Below the pieces are notes generated by a model. The model had not been told where the DNA came from. It made no database searches and saw only the letters and a program-made list of their open reading frames with translations. Both the position numbers and the translations under genes were made by a program. Below are positions 46,509-56,583 of a stretch of DNA of 64,000 nucleotides, one piece after another (positions within the stretch are counted from its first letter, which is position 1; every line of letters begins with the position of its first letter). Source of the DNA: Lachnospira multipara ATCC 19207 (GTDB taxonomy: Bacteria > Bacillota > Clostridia > Lachnospirales > Lachnospiraceae); NCBI RefSeq assembly GCF_000424105.1, contig NZ_AUJG01000004.1, positions 95,598 to 159,597 on the forward strand, given 5' to 3'.

Positions 46509-46552
46509 TTCTCTTGAGACTGTGTCGCTAAAACGATACATTTTCAAGAGAA
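46509..46552 (+). other. Stem-loop in the dnaN-S4 gap
   Basis: An outer 9-bp stem TTCTCTTGA/TCAAGAGAA, a 3x3 internal loop, then an inner 7-bp stem TGTGTCG/CGATACA with one G-U pair and loop CTAAAA. No T-run follows, so it is not a standard terminator. It lies 31 bases before the S4 gene. Confidence 0.55.
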
Positions 46553-46583
46553 TATAGATAAATCATAGGTTAGAAGGTAAAGT

Positions 46584-46799
46584 ATGGAAGTAGTTCAATT
46601 AAGAGATGAGTTTATTAAACTTGGTCAGGCTTTAAAACTTGCAGGTTTAGTAGAGTCAGGAGTAGAAGCAAAGATTGTTATTCAGGATGGCCAGGTAAAG
46701 TTAAATGGTAACGTTGAAACTCAGCGTGGCAAGAAGCTTTACGATGGTGATGTAGTTGAATACAACAATCAGCAGTTTACTATTAAAGCTAATAATTAA
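46584..46799 (+). CDS. S4-domain RNA-binding protein (YaaA/RlbA type)
   Basis: A 71-residue protein consisting of one S4 fold: EFIKLGQALKLAGLVESGVEAKIVIQDGQVKLNG. Found between dnaN and recF in most Firmicutes (yaaA in B. subtilis) and thought to act in ribosome or RNA metabolism. It is preceded by AGAAGG and leads into recF 24 bases later. Confidence 0.9.
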   Translation: MEVVQLRDEFIKLGQALKLAGLVESGVEAKIVIQDGQVKLNGNVETQRGKKLYDGDVVEYNNQQFTIKANN

Positions 46800-46823
46800 T
46801 AATAAGATTTAAGCAGGTGCAAA

Positions 46824-47924
46824 GTGGTTGTAGAATCAATTGATTTAAAGAATTTCAGAAATTATGAAATTTTAAATATTAATTTCGATAGCAATGTTAA
46901 TATTATTTATGGCGATAATGCTCAGGGTAAGACTAACATTTTAGAATCCCTTTATCTTTGTTCAACCTCAAAGTCACATAGAGGAAGTAAGGATAAAGAA
47001 ATTATTAAGCTTGGTACAAGCGAAGCTCATATTAAAGTGAATGTTAAGAAAAACGGCATAAACTATCGTATCGATATGCACCTTAAGCATGGAAAATCTA
47101 AAGGAATTGCAATAAATGGAATTCCAATAAGGAAAGCTGTGGAATTATTTGGTATAATTAACATAGTGCTTTTCTCTCCGGAGGATTTAAATATTATTAA
47201 AAATGGTCCTAGCGAGAGAAGAAGGTTCATGGATATGGAACTTAGCCAGTTGGATAAAATCTATCTAAGTAACCTTGTTAATTACAACAAAGTAGTTAAT
47301 CAGCGAAACAAACTTTTAAAAGATATATCCTTTAATCCATCAAAAGAATCCCTAGAGACACTGGATATTTGGGATATACAATTAGTAAAGTTTGGTAAAG
47401 AGATAATAAAGGGAAGAGTAAGATTTATTAATCAGCTAAACGAAATTGTTGCTGATATTCATAGTAAGCTTACTGGTGGTAAGGAAAAGCTTGAAATCAA
47501 GTATATTCCTAATGTTTCAGAAGATAATTTTTATGAAAATGTATCTGAGAGTCGAGACAGAGACCTAAGATATAAAGTTACTAATGTTGGACCTCATAAA
47601 GACGACTTAGTTTTTTATATCAATGGACAGGATGTTAGAAAGTTTGGCTCCCAGGGACAGCAAAGAACAGCAGCCCTTTCCCTAAAACTATCAGAAATTG
47701 AACTAGTTAAGATAATCATCAAGGATACACCGATACTTTTACTAGATGATGTTTTATCTGAATTAGATAGCAATCGACAAAATTTTCTTATTAACAGCAT
47801 AGGTGATATTCAAACAATTATTACCTGTACAGGTCTAGACGAATTTATCAATTCAAGAATAGACGTTAATAAGATATTTAGAGTTGTTAACGGTCAGGTT
47901 TTTGACTACAAGGAAGAAGACTAA
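46824..47924 (+). CDS. recF: DNA replication and repair protein RecF
   Basis: 366 residues starting at GTG with GCAGGTG upstream. SMC-like ATPase: Walker A YGDNAQGKTNILE near 30, signature FGSQGQQRTAALSLKL near 275 and Walker B PILLLDDVLSELD near 308. Helps load RecA at gaps. Part of the dnaA-dnaN-S4-recF-gyrB-gyrA order. Confidence 0.95.
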   Translation: MVVESIDLKNFRNYEILNINFDSNVNIIYGDNAQGKTNILESLYLCSTSKSHRGSKDKEIIKLGTSEAHIKVNVKKNGINYRIDMHLKHGKSKGIAINGIPIRKAVELFGIINIVLFSPEDLNIIKNGPSERRRFMDMELSQLDKIYLSNLVNYNKVVNQRNKLLKDISFNPSKESLETLDIWDIQLVKFGKEIIKGRVRFINQLNEIVADIHSKLTGGKEKLEIKYIPNVSEDNFYENVSESRDRDLRYKVTNVGPHKDDLVFYINGQDVRKFGSQGQQRTAALSLKLSEIELVKIIIKDTPILLLDDVLSELDSNRQNFLINSIGDIQTIITCTGLDEFINSRIDVNKIFRVVNGQVFDYKEED

Positions 47925-47951
47925 GACCTATAAATTGATAAATTAAAGTAG

Positions 47952-49895
<1,944 letters not shown>

Positions 49896-49948
49896 TAACT
49901 TAAAATATATACATGAATTACTATAAATTCTAGAAAGGACATAAAATA

Positions 49949-52576
49949 ATGGATGAGCATATCTTTGATAAAGTTCAAGAAGTAGATATGAATAAAACGA
50001 TGCAGAATTACTACATCGATTATGCCATGAGTGTTATCGCATCTAGAGCTTTACCCGATGTAAGAGATGGGTTAAAACCAGTACAAAGACGAATTTTGTA
50101 TTCAATGATAGAGTTAAATAATGGACCTGACAAGCCACACAGAAAATGTGCGCGTATTGTCGGTGATACAATGGGTAAATATCACCCACACGGTGATTCT
50201 TCAATTTACGAAGCCTTAGTTAAGTTAGCTCAGGAATTCAATACAAGATATCCTTTAGTTGATGGACATGGTAACTTTGGTTCAGTGGATGGCGATGGCG
50301 CCGCAGCTATGCGATACACTGAAGCTAGACTTAGTAAAATCTCTATGGAAATGACTAGAGATTTAAACAAGGATACTGTAGATTTTATCCCTAACTTTGA
50401 TGAGACAGAAAAAGAGCCAACAGTATTACCATCAAGATACCCAAACCTTTTAGTTAACGGTACTTCAGGTATTGCTGTAGGTATGGCCACTAATATTCCT
50501 CCTCACAATTTAAGAGAAGTAGTAGCTGCTGTAGTAAAGATGATAGATAATAAGATTTTAGAAGATAGAGATACCTCTATGGAAGAAATCTTAGAAATAG
50601 TAAAGGGCCCTGATTTCCCAACTGGTGGTACAATCATTGGTAAGTTAGGAATCGAAGAGGCTTATAGAACAGGACGTGCAAAGCTTAAAGTACGTGCCGT
50701 TACTAATATTGAGCCAATGCAAAATGGTAAGAATAGAATTGTTGTATCAGAATTACCATACATGGTAAACAAGGCTAAGCTTATTGAGAAAATTGCAGAA
50801 TTAGTAAGAGATAAGAGAATTGACGGTATTACAGATTTACGTGATGAGTCAGATAGAGAAGGTATGAGAATTGCCATCGAACTTAGACGTGATGTAAATC
50901 CTAATATCATCTTAAATCAGTTATATAAGCATACTCAGTTACAGGATACATTTGGTGTAATCATGCTTGCTCTTGTAAATAACGAACCTAAGGTTTTAAA
51001 TTTACATGATATGTTATTCTATTACTTACTTCACCAGGAAGAAGTAATAACAAGAAGAACACAGTATGATTTAAACAAGGCTGAGGAAAGAGCACACATT
51101 TTAGAAGGTTTAATGGTTGCCCTCGACAATATCGATAGAGTCATTGCAATTATTAGAGGTTCTGCAAATGTAACAATTGCCAAGGAAGGCTTAATTAAAG
51201 AATTTGCTTTAACAGAAGCTCAGGCTCAGGCAATTGTAGATATGAGACTTCGTGCTCTTACAGGCTTAGAGCGTGATAAGATCGAAGCTGAGTTAAAAGA
51301 ACTTCATGAAAAGATTGCAGAATACAAGGCAATTCTTGGAGATAAGAAGTTATTACTTGGCGTTATTAAGACAGAAATTCAGGAAATCGCTAATAAGTAC
51401 GGTGATGATAGAAGAACATCTATCGGATTTGATGAATTCGATTTATCAATGGAAGACCTTATTCCAGATGAGCCATGCATTATTACAAGAACTAACTTAG
51501 GCTATGTAAAGCGTATGACTCCAGATAATTTCAAGTCTCAGAACAGAGGCGGTAAGGGAATTAAGGGAATGCAGACAATTGATGAAGATTATATTGAAGA
51601 TTTATTCATGACAACATCTCATCATACACTTACATTCTTTACTAATAAGGGTCGTGCTTATAAGTTAAAGGCATACGAGATTCCAGAATCTTCAAGAACT
51701 TCAAGAGGTACAGCAGTAATTAACCTTTTACAGTTACAGCCAGGTGAGACAATCACTGCAGTTGTACCAGTTAAGGTTGAGAAGTTACAGGATAAGGATT
51801 ACCTCTTTATGGCAACTAAGAATGGTATTGTTAAGAAAACACCAGTTAGAGAATTTGCCAATATTAGAAAGACAGGAATTCAGGCTATTAATTTACGAGA
51901 TGACGATGAGTTAATCGAAGTTAAATTAACAGATGATAATACAGAAGCCCTCATGGTTACTAAGTTTGGTCAGTGTATCAGATTTAAGATTACAGACGTA
52001 AGACCAACAGGACGTTCAGCAATGGGTGTCATTGGTATGAACCTTAATGACCAGGATGAAGTTATTGGCGTTCAGCTCAATAGCCAGGGTAGTGAAATGC
52101 TTATCGTATCTGAAAATGGTATGGGTAAGAGAACTGATATCGAAGAATATGCTGTACAGCATAGAGGCGGTAAAGGTGTTAAGTGCTACAAGATTACTGA
52201 GAAGACAGGTAATGTTGTAGGTGCAAAGGCTGTAGATGAGAATAGAGAAATCATGTTAATCACTACAGAAGGTATTATTATTAGACTTAAGTGTTCAGAT
52301 ATTTCTAAGCTTAAGAGAATTACATCAGGTGTTAAGTTAATTAACTTAGATGATGGTGTAAATGTAGCTTCACTAGCTAAGGTAAGACAGAAGCCAGCTA
52401 ATGAATCAGGTGATGATGTTGAAGGATTTGAATCAGAAGAAGCTGATGATGAAGAAATTTTAAAGCCAGTAGAATCTGCAACTGATACAACAGAGACTGA
52501 AGCAGCTAGCGAATTAGATAATTCCCTTGATGAATTATTAGATAGAGCTAAGGAAGATCAAGAAGACGAAGAATAA
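49949..52576 (+). CDS. gyrA: DNA gyrase subunit A
   Basis: 875 residues. Breakage-reunion domain with catalytic Tyr in [15 protein letters not shown] near 123. The quinolone-resistance region reads [17 protein letters not shown], with Ser at the place of E. coli S83 and Glu at D87, the normal susceptible form in Firmicutes. Six beta-pinwheel repeats follow, with the GyrA box [12 protein letters not shown] near 530, and a long acidic tail (last 60 residues). It ends the origin-proximal operon. Confidence 0.97.
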   Translation: MDEHIFDKVQEVDMNKTMQNYYIDYAMSVIASRALPDVRDGLKPVQRRILYSMIELNNGPDKPHRKCARIVGDTMGKYHPHGDSSIYEALVKLAQEFNTRYPLVDGHGNFGSVDGDGAAAMRYTEARLSKISMEMTRDLNKDTVDFIPNFDETEKEPTVLPSRYPNLLVNGTSGIAVGMATNIPPHNLREVVAAVVKMIDNKILEDRDTSMEEILEIVKGPDFPTGGTIIGKLGIEEAYRTGRAKLKVRAVTNIEPMQNGKNRIVVSELPYMVNKAKLIEKIAELVRDKRIDGITDLRDESDREGMRIAIELRRDVNPNIILNQLYKHTQLQDTFGVIMLALVNNEPKVLNLHDMLFYYLLHQEEVITRRTQYDLNKAEERAHILEGLMVALDNIDRVIAIIRGSANVTIAKEGLIKEFALTEAQAQAIVDMRLRALTGLERDKIEAELKELHEKIAEYKAILGDKKLLLGVIKTEIQEIANKYGDDRRTSIGFDEFDLSMEDLIPDEPCIITRTNLGYVKRMTPDNFKSQNRGGKGIKGMQTIDEDYIEDLFMTTSHHTLTFFTNKGRAYKLKAYEIPESSRTSRGTAVINLLQLQPGETITAVVPVKVEKLQDKDYLFMATKNGIVKKTPVREFANIRKTGIQAINLRDDDELIEVKLTDDNTEALMVTKFGQCIRFKITDVRPTGRSAMGVIGMNLNDQDEVIGVQLNSQGSEMLIVSENGMGKRTDIEEYAVQHRGGKGVKCYKITEKTGNVVGAKAVDENREIMLITTEGIIIRLKCSDISKLKRITSGVKLINLDDGVNVASLAKVRQKPANESGDDVEGFESEEADDEEILKPVESATDTTETEAASELDNSLDELLDRAKEDQEDEE

Positions 52577-52614
52577 TTTAAGTTAAATTGTGATTTAACT
52601 CATAGTTTCTAAAT

Positions 52615-52649
52615 AAAAACCCCGCTAGTTTAAACTAGTGGGGTTTTTT
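52615..52649. terminator. Terminator after gyrA
   Basis: AAAACCCC.CTAGT, loop TTAA, ACTAG.GGGGTTTT with T-run; also usable by the convergent GGDEF gene. Confidence 0.92.
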
Positions 52650-52692
52650 AATACTTATATTAAATTCTATACTTTTTCAACATATTAAGATC

Positions 52693-54405
52693 CTATAAGC
52701 CATATTTGTTGATAACATAGGCGCAGATCTTAGCCATAAGACGATAATTGTGGATATTATTAGTATCCCAGGTAATTCTTATCTTAGTTGCTTCAATTGA
52801 TAAAATGTATCTATGATTATACTTATCCTTAAACTTGATATGAATAAAAGCCTGAACTCCTTGCTTTTTAAGTGGTTCATAGACAGCCGGCGCATGATTG
52901 TTAAGAATTGAAATATTATTAATCAACAATACATTGTCATATTGATAAATACTGTTTAAGTCCTCATCAAGAATATAACTTGAACAGGCCTCAATGACCT
53001 CTCTATCAAAATTATTTCGACTAGCAATATGAACAGGTCTAGCATTTTCATCATAAATTATAACTCTCTGGAAATTTTGAATATAACTAAAGGCATCAAG
53101 AACCTCCTGGATTCCGACTTCCTCATCATCAGTTAACTTAGCAAAAAGCTTACATAAAACCTCGCTAAGATTTAAATTGTTACGACCATCAATATTTAAA
53201 TCATGATTAGTAGCAGAATCCTGCTTAATTTCCTCCAAAGACTTAAGTCTTGCAGGTGTATAAATAATATATCTGTTTCGACCAAGGTCCTTAGCAACAT
53301 ACAAACAATAATCTGCGATGGTAAATAAATCTGTATAGTTATCAGCATCCTTAGGATAACAGGCACAGCCAATAGATAGTGAAACCACTGGTTTTCCCTC
53401 ATCATTAGGAGCATAAGTTGCGTTTACAATATTCTTTAAACTACGTAAAATTTCTCTAGTTTTTTCCTCGTTATAACCATTATGAAGAACAACGAAAAAT
53501 TCATCACCACCGAAACGTCCTACAATTCCGGCATTTCCAACCTGTTGCTTTATGATATCTGAAATGGAACGTAAAACCTCATCACCTTTTAAGTGACCAA
53601 GGCTATCGTTAACATTTTTAAAATAATCAATATCAATAATAGCAATTGTAGTACCTTCGCGGTGCTCAATATCTATCTGTTTTACAGCATAATTAGTAAT
53701 TTCGTTTTTAGTTAATGTACCAGTTAATGAGTCAATCATTGGCTTATTAGTAGTTGTAGTAATCGCTCTAGTATTCTTATGAATAAAACCAGTAGCTCTT
53801 AAAAACTCGCCATTGTTATAAATTGACATACCTCTAACTTGTACAAGATCTTCCGAATTATCGTCATCGAAAATGTATTCAAAAGACGATTCTCCATTTT
53901 TAAGGGAAGATATCAATCTATTAGAATCTCCAGGAATTCTTTTTGAAAAATCCTCAAGAGATATAACCTCATAATCCCTGCCATCAATAGTTGGCTCATA
54001 AATTACAACATCCATCTTATCAGGATAGTAAACTAAAATCTTGTCATTATAAAGATTTAAAACATTGTAATCCACTGATTGATGTTTAATAAGCTGCATA
54101 TGCTCATCAATCAGTTTGTTCATTTCAACACACTTAATAGCAATCTGGCTCTTGTTTGGACCAGGTGAAATTTTCATAATATAATCAAGTAAAGTTCCAA
54201 TCTGTGAATACATTTTTATAATAAAATAAGATGAATCCTTACTTAAAACCTTGTATTTAAAAAGCTCAAGGTCACTTTCTCCAATAAATTTTTCAAAAGT
54301 AAAATAAAGTCGTTCACCCATAAAATTATAAAATTCAGAATCAGCAGAAAGAATATCAAAAGTTTCTGAATTAACTATTAAGTTGTGAATATAACTATCA
54401 TTCAT
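52693..54405 (-). CDS. GGDEF-domain protein (probable diguanylate cyclase)
   Basis: 570 residues, no membrane segment. The first 210 or so residues resemble a sensory, PAS-like region. The GGDEF domain (about 225-385) has an intact RFGGDEFFVVL near 302 and DIDYFKNVNDSLGHLKGDEVL near 260, so it should make c-di-GMP. I see no RxxD inhibitory site at the usual place. A third region (about 415-570) resembles a GAF-like C-terminal domain. The ATG giving MNDSYIHN is preferred over a GTG four codons upstream; both have weak ribosome-binding sites. With the HD-GYP protein at 21265 it shows c-di-GMP signalling in this motile organism. Confidence 0.85.
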   Translation of the reverse strand: MNDSYIHNLIVNSETFDILSADSEFYNFMGERLYFTFEKFIGESDLELFKYKVLSKDSSYFIIKMYSQIGTLLDYIMKISPGPNKSQIAIKCVEMNKLIDEHMQLIKHQSVDYNVLNLYNDKILVYYPDKMDVVIYEPTIDGRDYEVISLEDFSKRIPGDSNRLISSLKNGESSFEYIFDDDNSEDLVQVRGMSIYNNGEFLRATGFIHKNTRAITTTTNKPMIDSLTGTLTKNEITNYAVKQIDIEHREGTTIAIIDIDYFKNVNDSLGHLKGDEVLRSISDIIKQQVGNAGIVGRFGGDEFFVVLHNGYNEEKTREILRSLKNIVNATYAPNDEGKPVVSLSIGCACYPKDADNYTDLFTIADYCLYVAKDLGRNRYIIYTPARLKSLEEIKQDSATNHDLNIDGRNNLNLSEVLCKLFAKLTDDEEVGIQEVLDAFSYIQNFQRVIIYDENARPVHIASRNNFDREVIEACSSYILDEDLNSIYQYDNVLLINNISILNNHAPAVYEPLKKQGVQAFIHIKFKDKYNHRYILSIEATKIRITWDTNNIHNYRLMAKICAYVINKYGL

Positions 54406-54586
54406 ACTATAACCCACGTTGTAAATAAATTTACAATCCCCATTTTATTTCTACGCGTCAAAAGTATATCATATACCGATAAAAATTACTATTAAAGTAT
54501 AGCTATTTTTAATTTAAACAGATATAATAATTAGCGTTATACTAGTCTGATAAGTTAGACTATTCTCATCTAGGAAGGAAAAAATT

Positions 54587-55429
54587 ATGAGAGAAGTTAA
54601 TGTATCATTAATTACACAGAATCTTAAGGAAATGTGTATCGAGGCGAATCATTTTTTAACACCAGATATGGCAAAGGTGTTTAATGAGGCTGTCGTTGAA
54701 GAAAAATCCCCACTCGGAAAGCAGGTTTTAAACCAGTTAAAAGAGAATTTACAAATCGCTGGAGACGAGATGATACCAATCTGCCAGGATACTGGAATGG
54801 CAGTAGTTTTCATAAACGTTGGACAAGACGTTCATCTAGTTGGCGGTGATATCACAGATGCAATCAATGAAGGTGTGCGCCAGGGTTACGTTGAAGGCTA
54901 CCTTAGAAAATCCGTGGTAAAAGATCCAATTTACCGCGAGAACACTAAGGACAATACCCCAGCAATCATCCATTTTAATATAGTTCCAGGCGACAAGGTT
55001 GATATTACCGTCGCTCCAAAGGGCTTTGGTAGTGAGAACATGAGCCGCGTATTTATGCTAAAGCCAGCAGATGGAATCGAAGGTGTAAAGAATGCAATTC
55101 TAACAGCTGTTAAAGATGCCGGTCCTAACGCCTGTCCACCAATGGTTGTTGGCGTAGGTATTGGAGGAACTTTTGAAAAATGTGCACTCCTAGCAAAGAA
55201 GGCTCTAACTCGTGACCTAGACGAAGAGTCACCAATTGAATATGTTAGAGACCTAGAAAAAGAAATGCTAACAAAGATCAATAAACTAGGAATTGGCCCA
55301 GGAGGACTAGGCGGAACAAAGACTGCACTAGCAGTTAATATCGAAACCTATCCAACACATATCGCTGGCCTACCAGTAGGAATTAATATATGTTGCCACG
55401 TTAACAGACATTCTCACAGAGTATTATAA
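54587..55429 (+). CDS. Class I fumarate hydratase, alpha subunit
   Basis: 280 residues of the Fe-S hydro-lyase alpha family (fumarase or L-tartrate dehydratase). Cluster cysteines are visible in ICQDTGMAVVF (near 65), NACPPMVVGVGIGG (near 186) and CCHVNRHSHR (near 272). It catalyses fumarate/malate interconversion with the beta subunit encoded 90 bases downstream. The enzyme is oxygen-sensitive, as expected in an anaerobe. Fumarase is preferred because both subunits match the FumA-type pair; tartrate dehydratase cannot be excluded. Ribosome-binding site AGGAAGG. Confidence 0.9.
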   Translation: MREVNVSLITQNLKEMCIEANHFLTPDMAKVFNEAVVEEKSPLGKQVLNQLKENLQIAGDEMIPICQDTGMAVVFINVGQDVHLVGGDITDAINEGVRQGYVEGYLRKSVVKDPIYRENTKDNTPAIIHFNIVPGDKVDITVAPKGFGSENMSRVFMLKPADGIEGVKNAILTAVKDAGPNACPPMVVGVGIGGTFEKCALLAKKALTRDLDEESPIEYVRDLEKEMLTKINKLGIGPGGLGGTKTALAVNIETYPTHIAGLPVGINICCHVNRHSHRVL

Positions 55430-55519
55430 TTATCAACCAAGCAATATGTTGATAAGAATTAAAAATGTGGATTAGATCGTAACATTTTCAAAATAATGTT
55501 GATAAAAGGAAGGATAAAC

Positions 55520-56077
55520 ATGGATAAATATATTAATGCCCCAATAAGCGACGAAGACGCAAAGAGTTTAAGAAGTGGTGATTATGTCTACATCACTGGA
55601 ACAATTTATACAGCTAGAGACGCAGCCCATAAAAGAATGGCAGAATGTTTAGAGGCCAAAAAAGACTTGCCAATAAACCTTACTAATAATATTATATATT
55701 ACATGGGTCCATCTCCAGCAAGAGAAGGAAGACCAATAGGTTCTGCTGGCCCAACAACAGCAAGTAGAATGGATAAGTATGCACCAGACCTATTAAACCT
55801 AGGATTAAAGGGAATGATAGGAAAGGGCAAAAGATCCCAGGCTGTTATTGATGCAATTGTAGCTAACAAAGCAGTATACTTTGCAGCAGTAGGTGGTGCA
55901 GGAGCAATTTTATCAAAATGTATCAAGTCATCAACAGTAATTGCCTATGATGATTTAGGTACAGAAGCTATCAGAAAACTAGAAGTTGAGAACTTCCCAG
56001 TAATTGTCGTAATCGATAGTGAAGGAAACAACCTCTATGAAACAGCAATTAAAGAATATGCTAATTTAGAAGATTAG
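55520..56077 (+). CDS. Class I fumarate hydratase, beta subunit
   Basis: 185 residues. Typical beta-family segments are LRSGDYVYITGTIYTARDAAHKR near 14 and YYMGPSPAREGRPIGSAGPTTASRMDKY near 55. Start taken at the ATG giving MDKYINAP: GGAAGG lies 6 bases before it. An in-frame ATG 24 bases upstream would put that site inside the gene. Second gene of the fumarase pair; a strong terminator follows. Confidence 0.92.
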   Translation: MDKYINAPISDEDAKSLRSGDYVYITGTIYTARDAAHKRMAECLEAKKDLPINLTNNIIYYMGPSPAREGRPIGSAGPTTASRMDKYAPDLLNLGLKGMIGKGKRSQAVIDAIVANKAVYFAAVGGAGAILSKCIKSSTVIAYDDLGTEAIRKLEVENFPVIVVIDSEGNNLYETAIKEYANLED

Positions 56078-56096
56078 TTTATATTAAAGAATATAG

Positions 56097-56156
56097 ACAG
56101 CTATAGTATTTACATTTGAGAGAATCTTTTATGTAAATATTGTAGCTGTTTTTTTG
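56097..56156 (+). terminator. Terminator after the fumarase genes
   Basis: A long stem of ACAGCTATA.TATTTACAT against ATGTAAATA.TGTAGCTGT is followed by seven T. Confidence 0.92.
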
Positions 56157-56159
56157 TGC

Positions 56160-56347
56160 AATTTTACTAAAGAGAAATTTTAGTGATCTTGAATCAAGCC
56201 AGAAAATAAGGCAAGGTCACAAGCATCTAGTAATAAAGTACTAGCTTGTTAAACATGGAAACGTCTAAACCGGTGGGGGTTTCCGGTGGTAATCGGGTGT
56301 AATACAGTCCAGGCTAGATGGGGAGTACAAGGGTGTGCTCTTTTAAA
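56160..56347 (+). ncRNA. Structured RNA candidate of unknown class
   Basis: A 190-base stretch in a 506-base non-coding gap that is more GC-rich than its surroundings and full of complementary segments: GTGATCTTG/CAAGGTCAC (56180-56219) around a GCC/GGC stem; ACAAG-CAT-CTAGTA/TACTAGCTTGT; GGAAAC/GTTTCC competing with AAACC/GGTTT and ACCGG/CCGGT (about 56257-56290); CATCTAG/CTAGATG as a long-range pair; and GAGTAC/GTGCTC before a TTTT. It follows the fumarase terminator, so it is a separate transcript or the distant leader of the surface-protein gene. It does not match the common riboswitches I can recall; a raiA-type RNA is a possibility I cannot test. The remaining gap to 56583 is AT-rich. 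Confidence 0.55.
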
Positions 56348-56583
56348 AATAGTATAAAAACCGCGTATTTTTTTGTAAAAATAGGACATAAGTACCAATT
56401 GCTAAAATTATTGTTTTTATATTTATACAATTTCTTTCAAAAAATCTTTTTATCCCCCCTTTTATGGTGTGTTTGTGAAAAAATAATGATGATATTATGT
56501 ATTTACGATTTCGATGACTAAAGTACTATACACATGTGAAGTGAGAAATCTTTAGAAAAGGATTTATATTTGGAGGAAAAAGA

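Noticed and set aside
55496..55519. Upstream in-frame ATG as start of the fumarase beta gene
   Set aside because: The ribosome-binding site GGAAGG lies after it and fits the next ATG at 55520.
56160..56347. Thought of as tmRNA, RNase P RNA, SRP RNA, T-box or group II intron piece
   Set aside because: Lacks the GAGGAAAGUCC block, tag reading frame, T-box AGGGUGG motif and domain V; left unassigned.
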